From Legionella rubrilucens (GTDB taxonomy: Bacteria; Pseudomonadota; Gammaproteobacteria; Legionellales; Legionellaceae): DNA of 64,000 nt. How positions within the stretch are numbered: the first letter of the stretch is position 1; every line of letters starts with the position of its first letter. Both the position numbers and the translations under genes were made by a program. A model generated the notes under the pieces. It was not told where the DNA came from and did no database searches. It was given only the letters and a program-made list of their open reading frames with translations. Positions 35,438 through 44,892 of this stretch are shown here, piece after piece. The DNA lies in NCBI RefSeq assembly GCF_001468125.1, contig NZ_LNYT01000022.1:394160-458159 (forward strand), written 5' to 3'.

Positions 35438-36616
35438 TTATTGACAAAAACGGGCTAAGCGATCCATGGCGTCGCGGATGATGTCCATGCTGGTGGCAAA
35501 GGACAGGCGGATACAACCCTCATTGCCGAAGGCGGAACCGGGTACTAAGGCGACGCCGGTTTCTTTTAACAGTTTTTCAGAAAACTCCATGTCATTGACA
35601 AAGCCCTTTCGTTCGATAACCGCCTGCACATTGGGGAAGATATAAAATGTCCCATCGGCAGGAATGGTTTCTATGCCGGGAATGGCTTCAAGGCGTTCAA
35701 CAATGTCGTTGTGGCGTTGATGGAAGGCCTTGACCATCTCCTGCACGGTTTCCAACCCGCCGTTTAAAGCGGCTACTGATGCACGCTGGGCAATGGAGCA
35801 GGGGTTGGACGTCGATTGCGATTGCACGGTTTTCATGGCGTTGATGAGCACCGCGGGTCCGGCGGCATAGCCTATGCGCCAACCGGTCATGGAGTAGGCT
35901 TTCGATACGCCATTCAGCACGATGGTGCGCTCATACAATTCCGGGCAGGCATTCAAAATATTGCAGAAAGGCTGTGACCAGAGAATGTGTTCGTACATGT
36001 CGTCTGTCGCAATGAGAATCTGTGGGTGTTGTTTCAAAACCTCACCCAGGGCTTTTAATTCCGCTAAACTATAAGCAACACCCGATGGATTGGATGGGCT
36101 GTTGATAAAAATCATTTTGGTTTTTGGCGTGATGGCTTGTTTGAGCTGGTCTGCCGTGATTTTAAAGCGCTGGGCGGGCGTTGATGGGATAATCACCGGT
36201 GTGCCGCCAGCGAGCAGGACGATGTCCGGGTAGGAGACCCAATAGGGGCCTGGAATTAAAACCTCGTCGCCTTCGTCGATGAAGGCCTGGCACAGGTTAA
36301 AAATGCTTTGTTTGCCGCCGACAGAGACTAAAATCTGATTGAGTTGGTACTCCAGGTTGTTGTCGCGTTTGAACTTGTCGCGTATGGCCTGCTTGAGTTC
36401 GGGAATGCCGTCCACGGCGGTGTATTTGGTGAAGCCGGCCTCAATGGCGGCAATGGCCGCTTTCTTGATGTGCATTGGGGTATCAAAATCAGGTTCACCG
36501 GCACCCAGGCCAATGACGTCAAGCCCATCGGCCTTCATCTGCGCTGCTTTGGCCGCGACAGCTAATGTCGGCGACGGCTTGACTTGCTGCACACGGCCGG
36601 CTAGTGTGATATTCAT
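35438..36616 (-). CDS. aspC: Pyridoxal-phosphate aspartate aminotransferase (class I, subgroup Ib)
   Basis: A 392-residue aminotransferase. The PLP lysine lies in [16 protein letters not shown], with the cofactor-binding NSPSNPSG and the N-terminal [12 protein letters not shown] block of subgroup Ib (Thermus/Rhizobium-type) enzymes. It interconverts aspartate/oxaloacetate and glutamate/2-oxoglutarate; some relatives also accept prephenate. TAGGAG lies before the ATG. Divergent from uvrB. Confidence 0.9.
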   Translation of the reverse strand: MNITLAGRVQQVKPSPTLAVAAKAAQMKADGLDVIGLGAGEPDFDTPMHIKKAAIAAIEAGFTKYTAVDGIPELKQAIRDKFKRDNNLEYQLNQILVSVGGKQSIFNLCQAFIDEGDEVLIPGPYWVSYPDIVLLAGGTPVIIPSTPAQRFKITADQLKQAITPKTKMIFINSPSNPSGVAYSLAELKALGEVLKQHPQILIATDDMYEHILWSQPFCNILNACPELYERTIVLNGVSKAYSMTGWRIGYAAGPAVLINAMKTVQSQSTSNPCSIAQRASVAALNGGLETVQEMVKAFHQRHNDIVERLEAIPGIETIPADGTFYIFPNVQAVIERKGFVNDMEFSEKLLKETGVALVPGSAFGNEGCIRLSFATSMDIIRDAMDRLARFCQ

Positions 36617-36687
36617 TTTTAAACTCCTATGCTAGGATGTTAACTGTCTGCCTTAATTTTAGGCAATTACAACACCCGGTTACTCGT

Positions 36688-38673
36688 ATGAAAAACGTTT
36701 TTAAACTCTATGCCGATTACCAACCGGCCGGCGATCAACCCACCGCGATTGCCTCGCTGATCGATGGCCTGCAATCGGGATTGGCCCGCCAGACGCTGCT
36801 TGGGGTGACTGGCTCGGGTAAAACCTTTACCATTGCCCATGTTATCCAGGCCATGAAACGGCCGGCATTGATCATGGCGCCCAACAAGACGCTGGCAGCG
36901 CAGTTGTACGGCGAATTCAAAGCGTATTTTCCCGACAATGCCGTTGAGTATTTCGTCTCGTATTATGACTACTATCAACCGGAAGCGTACGTCCCTTCCT
37001 CCGATACCTTTATCGAAAAAGACGCCTCCATCAATGAGCACATTGAACAAATGCGTCTGTCAGCGACCAAAGCACTGATTGAGCGTCGGGATGCGATTAT
37101 CGTCGCCACCGTATCGGCAATTTACGGTCTGGGTGATCCGGATTCTTACCTGCGTATGTTATTACATCTCTCTCGCGGAGAACAATGTGATCAGCGTAAA
37201 ATATTAAAACGACTTGCTGAAATGCAATACATCCGCAGCCAGGTTTCTCTGGAGCGGGGGCAATTCCGGGTGCACGGCGACATCATCGATGTGTTCCCCG
37301 CCGATTCTGAAAAAAGTGCGGTGCGCATTGAGTTGTTTGACGACGAAGTCGAAAACCTGTCCTTTTTTGACCCCCTGACCGGTGAAGTGCTGCAGCGCGT
37401 GCCAAGGGTGACGATTTTCCCCAAAACCCATTATGTCACGCCGAGAGAGCGTATTCTGCAAACAGTTGACTGGGTGAAGGAAGAGCTCAAGGAACGGGTT
37501 GACTATTTTACCCGCGAAAACAAACTGCTGGAGGCACAGCGCCTGCAGCAGCGCACCTGTTTTGACATTGAAATGATGCTTGAGCTGGGTTATTGCTCAG
37601 GCATTGAAAATTATTCCCGCTATTTATCGGGACGCAGCGAAGGCGAACCGCCGCCGACCCTATTTGATTACCTGCCGCCGGACGCGCTGCTGATTATTGA
37701 TGAATCGCATGTCACGGTCCCGCAGATTGGCGGCATGTACCGGGGTGATCGCGCCCGAAAAGAAACGCTGGTCAATTATGGTTTCCGTCTCCCCTCAGCC
37801 CTCGATAACCGGCCGCTGCGCTTCGAGGAATTCGACCACCGTTCGCCTCAGACCATTTACGTCTCCGCGACGCCAGGTCCCTTTGAACAGGAGCAGGCCG
37901 GCAATGTCGCTGAGCAGGTGGTCAGGCCCACCGGGTTGGTGGATCCTCAGGTGGAGATTCGCCCGGTGAGAAATCAGGTGGATGATTTGCTGTCTGAAAT
38001 CCATGCCGTTGTAAGCCAGGGTGAGCGCGTGCTGGTCACCACCCTGACGAAACGGATGGCGGAGGATTTGACGGATTACCTGCGCGAGCATGGCATTAAA
38101 GTCCGCTACCTGCATGCGGACATCGATACGGTTGAACGGGTTGAAATCATCCGCGATCTTCGCCTTGGCGAATTTGATGTGCTGGTGGGTATTAACCTTC
38201 TGCGCGAAGGGTTGGATATGCCGGAAGTGGCGCTGGTGGCGATCCTTGATGCCGACAAGGAAGGCTTTTTACGTTCTGATCGTTCTCTGATTCAGACCAT
38301 AGGCCGTGCGGCGCGTAACATCAACGGACGCGCACTGCTCTACGCTGACCGCATCACCGGCTCCATGCAACGGGCTATTGAGGAAACCGAACGCCGCCGT
38401 AAAAAGCAGATGAACTTTAATGAACAACATGGCATAACCCCGAAAGGAATTCGCAAATCGGTGGCCGATATCATGGAAGGCGCTTATGCCACGAAACGCC
38501 GGACCAGTGAGAAAAAAGCAGAGTATGCGCATTTGCCGCCGGATCAGCTGGCGAAGCAGATTAAAATGCTGGAAAAACGGATGCACGCTCACGCAGAAAA
38601 CATGGAATTTGAGCAGGCCGCGCAGGTGCGGGATCAATTATTGGCGTTAAAAGAACAATTAAAGACTGGATAG
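36688..38673 (+). CDS. uvrB: Excinuclease ABC subunit UvrB
   Basis: A 661-residue helicase-like nucleotide excision repair protein. Walker A GVTGSGKT (near residue 38), beta-hairpin region with [17 protein letters not shown] (near 338), helicase motifs QTIGRAARN, and the C-terminal UVR domain ([11 protein letters not shown]) that binds UvrC are all present. The ATG at 36688 gives the usual [18 protein letters not shown] start; the upstream in-frame ATG at 36637 is unlikely. No LexA box was seen. Confidence 0.97.
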   Translation: MKNVFKLYADYQPAGDQPTAIASLIDGLQSGLARQTLLGVTGSGKTFTIAHVIQAMKRPALIMAPNKTLAAQLYGEFKAYFPDNAVEYFVSYYDYYQPEAYVPSSDTFIEKDASINEHIEQMRLSATKALIERRDAIIVATVSAIYGLGDPDSYLRMLLHLSRGEQCDQRKILKRLAEMQYIRSQVSLERGQFRVHGDIIDVFPADSEKSAVRIELFDDEVENLSFFDPLTGEVLQRVPRVTIFPKTHYVTPRERILQTVDWVKEELKERVDYFTRENKLLEAQRLQQRTCFDIEMMLELGYCSGIENYSRYLSGRSEGEPPPTLFDYLPPDALLIIDESHVTVPQIGGMYRGDRARKETLVNYGFRLPSALDNRPLRFEEFDHRSPQTIYVSATPGPFEQEQAGNVAEQVVRPTGLVDPQVEIRPVRNQVDDLLSEIHAVVSQGERVLVTTLTKRMAEDLTDYLREHGIKVRYLHADIDTVERVEIIRDLRLGEFDVLVGINLLREGLDMPEVALVAILDADKEGFLRSDRSLIQTIGRAARNINGRALLYADRITGSMQRAIEETERRRKKQMNFNEQHGITPKGIRKSVADIMEGAYATKRRTSEKKAEYAHLPPDQLAKQIKMLEKRMHAHAENMEFEQAAQVRDQLLALKEQLKTG

Positions 38674-38703
38674 GGCACGAATCAACAAGACCAAGGAGCG
38701 TTC

Positions 38704-39927
38704 ATGACGGTAGGTGATTTAAAAAAAGCGTTGCAGGAACTGATTGAAGCGTATCAGCAGATGAAGTGGACATTAGGGGTGGACAGGGCAACGGGGATTT
38801 TAGAGGCGTTGAGCGGGCTTGATGAAACCTCCGCGGTGGATGAGGAGGAAAAAAAACTCTTAAGGCAGATGATTAAAAACAATTGGCAAGATGTGATTGT
38901 CACGTTAAAGCCTGACCAGTGGGAAAGGGATGCAAAAGTTCTGCCGTTAATCCGGTTTCAAAAGCAACTCGAAGCCCAGAAAATGATTCCCGTGAATGAC
39001 CATCACAGCCTCTGTTTTAAAGAAGTCATTGACCGTTTTAATCAGTCCCCGGGGCTTTTTAAGGCGGAGACCCTTTCAGCCCTACTGCAATCAACCTGCC
39101 GGGTTATTGGTTATGCGGAACACGAGGAAATGGATTGTTACCCGTCAGCGAGGCTTAAAAAACGTGCAGAGAGTAGCTCACCGGGGGCCAAAGCCAATCT
39201 CGACATGTCCATCACGTCCATGGCGGCTCTCTTTTATCTGCTGTATTACCAAACGTCCGAGGCGCGGGTGGAGTTGATTCCTTTTCTCATTGATTACCGG
39301 GAACGTACGACGGATGAAGAGCGGCGCTCTGAATCAGCGATGCTTCGTTTTTTAAGAAACACCCCCTACCGTGCTGTCGAACTCATCAAACAAATGGAGC
39401 ATCGCATCAGCTACCATATTCTATTGAAAGAGAAGGAATTTGAAGCCATCCGACCGTTGTTGCCGGCTCTGCGCAAGACCTTTTTAAAAGTCCTTTCGCC
39501 TGACTTATGGCATTTTAAAGCCAACCAGGATCGTGGGATTGACGATGTCATCACACGCAAAGTAGCCTTATGCAATGCGATAACCGCGCAATTTAAAGCC
39601 ATGGCTGTGCCGTACTACGGGATAGAAACCCTTTGTCAACAGATTAAGGGGCAAGAGGGATTGTTGTTATCTCCAAAAGACAGGGAATTACTCGATGAAA
39701 GCCTGGCGCTGTTTAAGTTGCAGCAATATAGAGAACAGCGAGAGAGCGAAGGCCTGCGTCATACGTTTTTTTCAGGTGAACTGAAATACCGTGCTGCAAA
39801 AAAACAGGAACAAACACTTTTAGGCGTCCCTGAAAAATTAGGGTTCCTGGAATGGTTGGCGGCTCATCAGGGTCGGTTGGGGGATTTACAGGAAAAGACA
39901 AAACCAAGCGAGCAGTTAAGCCTATAA
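38704..39927 (+). CDS. Hypothetical protein, possible Legionella-specific accessory protein
   Basis: A 407-residue soluble, mostly helical, charged protein with no signal peptide, membrane segment or recognisable catalytic motif. It begins after an AAGGAG site 30 bases downstream of uvrB but appears unrelated to repair. The C-terminus (LQEKTKPSEQLSL) is polar with Glu residues, so export by Dot/Icm is possible but not strongly signalled. Its stop abuts the 3' end of the convergent 6S RNA gene. Confidence 0.65.
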   Translation: MTVGDLKKALQELIEAYQQMKWTLGVDRATGILEALSGLDETSAVDEEEKKLLRQMIKNNWQDVIVTLKPDQWERDAKVLPLIRFQKQLEAQKMIPVNDHHSLCFKEVIDRFNQSPGLFKAETLSALLQSTCRVIGYAEHEEMDCYPSARLKKRAESSSPGAKANLDMSITSMAALFYLLYYQTSEARVELIPFLIDYRERTTDEERRSESAMLRFLRNTPYRAVELIKQMEHRISYHILLKEKEFEAIRPLLPALRKTFLKVLSPDLWHFKANQDRGIDDVITRKVALCNAITAQFKAMAVPYYGIETLCQQIKGQEGLLLSPKDRELLDESLALFKLQQYREQRESEGLRHTFFSGELKYRAAKKQEQTLLGVPEKLGFLEWLAAHQGRLGDLQEKTKPSEQLSL

Positions 39928-39928
39928 A

Positions 39929-40083
39929 CAGCCCGACAGGCCAAGATTTTGAACCCTGGGGTTCAAGTGGGGGGCGGATGAGACAGTTCAGGCTTCCCAC
40001 TCAGGGTGGGCTTGCACAACACTGTGCTGCAGGATGCTCCCCTGTCAGTGAGTGTTGGTTCATAAATCACTCGCTGCCGGGTT
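39929..40083 (-). ncRNA. ssrS: 6S RNA
   Basis: Directly downstream of zapA on the same strand, the usual gammaproteobacterial place for ssrS. Read on the minus strand it starts ACCCGGCAG and ends CTGTCGGG, which pair as the closing stem (8 bp, one G-U). It contains GGGGAGCATCCTGCAGCAC and the apical CTTGAACCCCAGGGTTCAA, close to the E. coli 6S TTGAACC...GGTTCAAGG element. 6S RNA binds sigma-70 RNA polymerase and mimics an open promoter in stationary phase. Ends are inferred to within about ten bases; length about 155, somewhat shorter than E. coli. Confidence 0.82.
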
Positions 40084-40089
40084 AATTGC

Positions 40090-40098
40090 AGTATAGCA
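40090..40098 (-). promoter_or_regulatory. Extended -10 promoter of 6S RNA
   Basis: On the minus strand TGCTATACT is an extended -10 element, predicting a start near A40083, at the 5' edge of the 6S closing stem. The -35 region (GGTGAC) is weak, which the TGn extension would offset. Confidence 0.6.
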
Positions 40099-40150
40099 CT
40101 GATGGTCTGTTCGTCACCAGAGGCAAGTAAAATTTACTTTCTTTTTACGG

Positions 40151-40465
40151 TCAGTCGGGCTGCAGCTCGGGACTGCCATTCACCACCTGGTTGATTTTAT
40201 TTTCAAGGGAGCTGATGAATTGCGTGACCTGATGGCGTTGCTGTTCCTGTAAACGCTGGTAGTTAATCAATTCATGCGTGATGTGCAACGCGGCCAGTAA
40301 CAGATTGTTAAAGTCATCCAGTTGCTTGAATTTTCGTTTATTGGCAAGCAATTGATCCTGCAGCTTTTGGGCGGCTAATTGCAGGTTGTCAGTTTCATGC
40401 TCAGGGCATTTGATGTCATAGGTTTTACTTAATAACCTAATTGAACACGTTTTGGATGTACTCAT
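40151..40465 (-). CDS. zapA: Cell division protein ZapA
   Basis: A 104-residue protein with the ZapA beta-hairpin start (CSIRLLSKTYDIKCPEHE) and a long C-terminal coiled coil. It binds and bundles FtsZ at mid-cell. Neighbour order ygfB(divergent)-zapA-ssrS matches E. coli. Confidence 0.92.
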   Translation of the reverse strand: MSTSKTCSIRLLSKTYDIKCPEHETDNLQLAAQKLQDQLLANKRKFKQLDDFNNLLLAALHITHELINYQRLQEQQRHQVTQFISSLENKINQVVNGSPELQPD

Positions 40466-40566
40466 GTCAGCGAGCCTTTCTGGTTACAGCAATGAGTAAA
40501 TGGTAACAATTTTGGCTTGTTGGGGCAAATCAGTTATTATTAGCCATTTGTTTTAACGAGTTTACC

Positions 40567-41148
40567 ATGCCGGTTGAAAACCATCTGACGACGCTGCCTG
40601 ATTACCAGGCTTTTACTGAAACCATCGCGGTGTTGGCTTTGCCGATTTCCAGCAGCGAATTGCACGGCATGATGTGCGGTTACCTGTGCGCCGGCGCCTC
40701 GCAGCAGGGCGAGTCTTACCTGCGGGCGTTAGCAGTGAACAGCAGGAAGGATGAGGCTACCCGTGTGGCGGCCATGGCCATGTTCAGCGTCTATGCTTTA
40801 AGTGAACAGCAGATCAACACGCTGGATTTTGAATTTCAACTGCTGCTGCCAGACGATCATGAACCCCTGCTGACTCGCGCCCAGGCATTCAGTGAATGGT
40901 GTGAGGGATTTACTCAGGGCATGACCCTGGCGGGTGTGGGTTTTGAACAATTTACCGAGGAAGATTCTCAGGATACCCTGCAACACATCACGGAGTTTGC
41001 CGAGCTCGATTATCAATCCCTGGATGTGGATGAAGAGGACGAAAAAGCCTTGATGGAAGTCAGTGAGTACACGCGTATGGCCGTGCTCAGGTTGTACAGT
41101 GATTTACAGGAAGGTCACGATAAGGATAATCCTGATGCGGCTCATTAG
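40567..41148 (+). CDS. ygfB: UPF0149 family protein YgfB
   Basis: A 193-residue protein with the UPF0149 pattern SSSELHGMMCGYLCAG and a C-terminal WCEGFTQGM...DLQ region rich in acidic residues. In Pseudomonas YgfB influences AlpA-dependent resistance genes; otherwise poorly known. First gene of ygfB-pepP-ubiH-ubiI, the same order as in E. coli, and divergent from zapA. Confidence 0.9.
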   Translation: MPVENHLTTLPDYQAFTETIAVLALPISSSELHGMMCGYLCAGASQQGESYLRALAVNSRKDEATRVAAMAMFSVYALSEQQINTLDFEFQLLLPDDHEPLLTRAQAFSEWCEGFTQGMTLAGVGFEQFTEEDSQDTLQHITEFAELDYQSLDVDEEDEKALMEVSEYTRMAVLRLYSDLQEGHDKDNPDAAH

Positions 41149-41179
41149 GATTTGAGCGTTAGTAGTTAACAAGGAATAG

Positions 41180-42490
41180 ATGATGATTACCCAGCAAGAA
41201 TACCGTACGAGACGACAACAACTGGCGCAATCCCTGCCTTTTGGCGCCGTGGCCATTGTTCCGGCGGCTGATGAAGTCCTGCGTAATGGCGATGCCCATT
41301 ACCGTTTTCGCCAGGCCAGCGATTTCTACTACCTCACCGGTTTTAATGAGCCAGAGGCGGTGCTGGTGATTATAGCCGGTCAGGAAGGCGACAGTTATCT
41401 GTTTAACCGGCCGCGAAATCCTGCCCAGGAGCAATGGACGGGCAAACGCCTGGGTCAGGAAGACGCCTGCAGCCACCTGGGTATGAAAGAAGCGTTTGCC
41501 ATGGAGTCTTTAGGTACCCATTTGCCGCAATTGCTGGCTGATAAAACCGCCATCTATTATGCTCTGGGTAAACATCCGGCCTACGAAGAAAAAATCATCC
41601 ATGTGCTGAATGAGTTGAAAGGCCAGATTCGGCGAGGTGTTAAAGCGCCTGCCGCACTCTGTGATCTTGATCCGCTGTTGAGCGAGATGCGCCTGTTTAA
41701 AAGCGAGGTCGAACTCAATTTGATGCGGCGGGCGGCGGGCATCTCCGTCAATGCCCATGTGCGCGCCATGCAGGCTTGCCGCGAAGCAGAATACGAATAC
41801 CAGCTGGAAGCCGAATTAATGCATGAGTTCATTAGTCAGGGATGCCGTGGGCCGGCTTATGATCCCATTGTCGGCAGCGGTGCCAATGCCTGTGTTCTCC
41901 ATTACACGGATAATAATCAACGCCTGCGTGATGGCGATCTGGTGTTGATTGATGCTGGAGGAGAGTATGAAAATTATGCCGCTGACATCACCCGTACTTT
42001 TCCGGTGAATGGCCAGTTCAGTGAAGAGCAACGTGCCATTTATCAACTGGTATTAGAGGCTCAGCGTGCAGGCATTGCCTGCATTAAACCGGGCTTGCCC
42101 TGGAATGCGGTCCAGAAAACCATGGTCAGAATTTTAACCCAGGGTCTTTGTGACCTGGGGCTATTGCGGGGGGATGTCGATTCGCTGGTGACGACCGAAG
42201 CATATAAACCGTTTTACATGCACAATTCCGGGCATTGGCTGGGTCTTGATGTGCATGACAGCGGCAGTTACAAACTGGACAATGACTGGCGCCCCCTGCA
42301 GGCGGGTATGGTCCTGACGGTCGAACCGGGTCTTTATATCCGCGCTGGAATGCCGGGTGTGGATGAACGCTGGTGGAACATTGGTGTTCGTATAGAAGAT
42401 GATATTCTGGTGACGGCAGACGGCTATGAAAACCTGACTGCCGCCCTGCCAGTAGAAATTGATGAAATAGAGGCGTTGATGCGTGGTTGA
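41180..42490 (+). CDS. pepP: Xaa-Pro aminopeptidase
   Basis: A 436-residue M24B metallopeptidase. The N-terminal creatinase-like domain is followed by the pita-bread domain with metal ligands in LIDAGGEYENYAADITRTF (two Asp), HNSGHWLGLDVH (His), TVEPGLY (Glu) and RIEDD (Glu). It removes N-terminal residues preceding proline. AAGGA precedes tandem ATGs at 41180 and 41183. Overlaps ubiH by eight bases. Confidence 0.95.
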   Translation: MMITQQEYRTRRQQLAQSLPFGAVAIVPAADEVLRNGDAHYRFRQASDFYYLTGFNEPEAVLVIIAGQEGDSYLFNRPRNPAQEQWTGKRLGQEDACSHLGMKEAFAMESLGTHLPQLLADKTAIYYALGKHPAYEEKIIHVLNELKGQIRRGVKAPAALCDLDPLLSEMRLFKSEVELNLMRRAAGISVNAHVRAMQACREAEYEYQLEAELMHEFISQGCRGPAYDPIVGSGANACVLHYTDNNQRLRDGDLVLIDAGGEYENYAADITRTFPVNGQFSEEQRAIYQLVLEAQRAGIACIKPGLPWNAVQKTMVRILTQGLCDLGLLRGDVDSLVTTEAYKPFYMHNSGHWLGLDVHDSGSYKLDNDWRPLQAGMVLTVEPGLYIRAGMPGVDERWWNIGVRIEDDILVTADGYENLTAALPVEIDEIEALMRG

Positions 42491-43670
42491 TGAACAGGTT
42501 GATATTTTAATCGTCGGCGGTGGCTTAATCGGCGCCGCCTTGATGCTGGCTTTAGCGAACAGTTCCTATCGCGTTCTGATGGTTGAAGCGCTGCCTTACA
42601 GTACCTTGCTGAAGGACGATTTTGATGCACGAACCCTGGCCCTTTCACCTGCGAGCGTCACCATTCTTAACATGCTCAACCTCTGGCAAGCGATTGCTCC
42701 TGACGCCACATCGATTACCACCATTCATGTCTCTGAGCAGGGCCGTTTTGCTACTACGCGATTGCAGGGCAGAGAAGACAATCCCTTAGGTTATGTTGTC
42801 CCTTTGCAGGCCATACAGCGTGCCGTGCATCCCTTATTGACACCGCAGCAGGTGTTAGCGCCGGCAAAATTGATTTCCTGGGATAATGATCAGCGTCTGG
42901 CAATCATTGACGAAGGGAAGGGATTGCGCCGGATCAAGACGCAATTGCTTATCGCTGCAGACGGCGGGCAATCCACCGTGAGGCAATTATTGAATTTGCC
43001 GGCGCATGGTAAGGATTATCATCAGCACGCGGTCATTGCCAATATTGGATTAAATCGCGACCATCACCACGTGGCCTATGAGCGTTTTACCCGCAATGGC
43101 CCCCTGGCGCTTTTACCAATGACAAACCGTCGCTCGGCGCTGGTGTGGTGTCTTCCTCCTGCCGAAGCCAAAGCGGTCAGCGCGTTGCCTGAGCCGCAGT
43201 TTTTACGACGGTTGCAACAGGTATTCGGGTATAAACTGGGACGCTTTATCAAAGTGGGCGAGCGTGCGGTTTATCCCTTAAAACAGGTCGTCATGCCTAA
43301 AACGGTCCAGTGGCCGGTTATTTTTGCCGGTAATGCCGCCCGAACGCTGCATCCTGTAGCCGGACAGGGGTTTAATCTGGGTCTTCGCGACATGGCCGCT
43401 TTAGCCCAGGTCATTATTGAGCAAGGCATCAATCCGACCATGGTGGAACAATACCAGGCCATGCGCCGCCATGATCAGCAGGCGATCATTCACTTTACCG
43501 ATGGCCTGGTGACGCTTTTCAGCAGTCGTATTCCTGGCCTTGGAGCCGGACGCAATCTGGGCATGATGGTGATGGACAATGCCCCCCTGTTAAAGTTCAT
43601 TCTGTCGCATTATGCCCGCGGTTATGCCGGTGTAGTGTCTGATCTGGCCTGCGGTATCACTCTTACTTAA
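42483..43670 (+). CDS. ubiH: 2-octaprenyl-6-methoxyphenyl hydroxylase UbiH
   Basis: A 395-residue FAD monooxygenase of aerobic ubiquinone synthesis. The Rossmann motif ILIVGGGLIGAALMLAL, the DG motif AADGGQSTVRQLL and the FAD-binding FAGNAARTLHPVAGQGFNLG are present; ITTIHVSEQG matches UbiH rather than UbiI. GTG 42483 is the start, overlapping pepP by eight bases. Confidence 0.92.
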   Translation: MVDEQVDILIVGGGLIGAALMLALANSSYRVLMVEALPYSTLLKDDFDARTLALSPASVTILNMLNLWQAIAPDATSITTIHVSEQGRFATTRLQGREDNPLGYVVPLQAIQRAVHPLLTPQQVLAPAKLISWDNDQRLAIIDEGKGLRRIKTQLLIAADGGQSTVRQLLNLPAHGKDYHQHAVIANIGLNRDHHHVAYERFTRNGPLALLPMTNRRSALVWCLPPAEAKAVSALPEPQFLRRLQQVFGYKLGRFIKVGERAVYPLKQVVMPKTVQWPVIFAGNAARTLHPVAGQGFNLGLRDMAALAQVIIEQGINPTMVEQYQAMRRHDQQAIIHFTDGLVTLFSSRIPGLGAGRNLGMMVMDNAPLLKFILSHYARGYAGVVSDLACGITLT

Positions 43671-43680
43671 GGAACAGCGC

Positions 43681-44853
43681 ATGCAAGTGATTTATGATGG
43701 AATCGTAGTTGGCGGCGGCGTCGTTGGCCTGACAGCGGCTCTGGCCATGGCCGAACGCGGTTTGGATATGGCGGTTATCGATGCGGGTTCATTGACGGCG
43801 GGCAGCCCTGCGCCGGATGTTCGTGTCTATGCCATTAATCAGGCTTCGGAGTCCTTGCTGCGCGAACTGAAGGTCTGGGAATTAATGGTCCCGTCTCGCC
43901 TTTCGCCTTACCAGCATATGCATGTGTGGGATGCGGCCAATGGCGCCAGCATCGATTTTGACGCCAGAATGATTGCAGCGAACAAACTCGGGACGATCAT
44001 TGAGGAGTCGGTCATTAAACAGGCGCTGCTGCTACGCCTTCAGGAACAGGGTAAAGTCGTGCTGTTGCCTCATCAGGAAATCGTCAACGTCAATACCGAT
44101 GGGCCGCAGGTGACTGTCGCGAGTTCAAGCATGGAATGGCAAAGCCAGTTATTGCTCATTGCCGATGGTGCCAATTCCGCTACACGGCAAAAATTGCGGG
44201 TAGGACTAACCAGTTGGCCTTACCATCAGCATGCGGTGATTGCCACGGTAGAAACCGAAAAGCCACATGAACAGACGGCGTATCAGGTGTTCAACAGGGA
44301 TGGTCCTTTAGCGTTTTTGCCTCTGGCGGACAGCCGGCATTGCTCCATTGTCTGGTCTACGAGTCCTGCGCGAGCGCAGCAATTGCTTGATCTCAATCCA
44401 GACGGGTTCAATCAGCAATTGGCCAAGGCATTTGCCCATAAACTGGGAACCGTTACTTTGCGCAGTGAGCGGTATCAATTTCCACTCGTCATGCGTCATG
44501 CCCGACAGTACACCGGTAAAAACTGGCTACTGTTAGGCGATGCCGCCCATACTATCCATCCTTTAGCGGGACTGGGGTTGAATATTGGCCTTGCGGATGT
44601 CAGTGCCTGGCTGGATTGCTTAGCCAGCGGACGCTCGCTGACCTCGCCGCGCCTGCTTACCGCCTATCAGCGCCACCGTCGGCATGCGGTTTGGCAGAGT
44701 ATTGCCTTGATGGATGCATTAAAAGGCCTGTTTGCCAATCCTTTGCCGCCTGTGCGGTGGGTCCGCGGCCTGGGACTTTCGTGCTGCGATCGCCTACTGC
44801 TGGTAAAAAGGTTGTTTATTGCTCATGCGGCGGGTAAACGTCTGGTCGGTTGA
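43681..44853 (+). CDS. ubiI: Ubiquinone C5-hydroxylase UbiI (VisC)
   Basis: A 390-residue paralogue of UbiH, with GIVVGGGVVGLTAALAM, IADGANSATRQKL and LLGDAAHTIHPLAGLGLNIG. The VRVYAINQASESLL...VWELM and YQHMHVWDAANG segments match UbiI. Ends the ygfB-pepP-ubiH-ubiI operon; AAGGAA precedes the ATG. Confidence 0.9.
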   Translation: MQVIYDGIVVGGGVVGLTAALAMAERGLDMAVIDAGSLTAGSPAPDVRVYAINQASESLLRELKVWELMVPSRLSPYQHMHVWDAANGASIDFDARMIAANKLGTIIEESVIKQALLLRLQEQGKVVLLPHQEIVNVNTDGPQVTVASSSMEWQSQLLLIADGANSATRQKLRVGLTSWPYHQHAVIATVETEKPHEQTAYQVFNRDGPLAFLPLADSRHCSIVWSTSPARAQQLLDLNPDGFNQQLAKAFAHKLGTVTLRSERYQFPLVMRHARQYTGKNWLLLGDAAHTIHPLAGLGLNIGLADVSAWLDCLASGRSLTSPRLLTAYQRHRRHAVWQSIALMDALKGLFANPLPPVRWVRGLGLSCCDRLLLVKRLFIAHAAGKRLVG

Positions 44854-44892
44854 CGCTTAAGAGCGCATCTGCCTCTTTAGTATTGAGGCAAA

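Noticed and set aside
36617-36687. LexA-type SOS box before uvrB
   Set aside because: No CTG-N10-CAG type palindrome is present, and Legionella lacks a classical LexA.
42483-44853. ubiH and ubiI as halves of one gene or a recent duplication
   Set aside because: Both are full-length with complete FAD motifs and match two different hydroxylases; the adjacency is the same as in E. coli.
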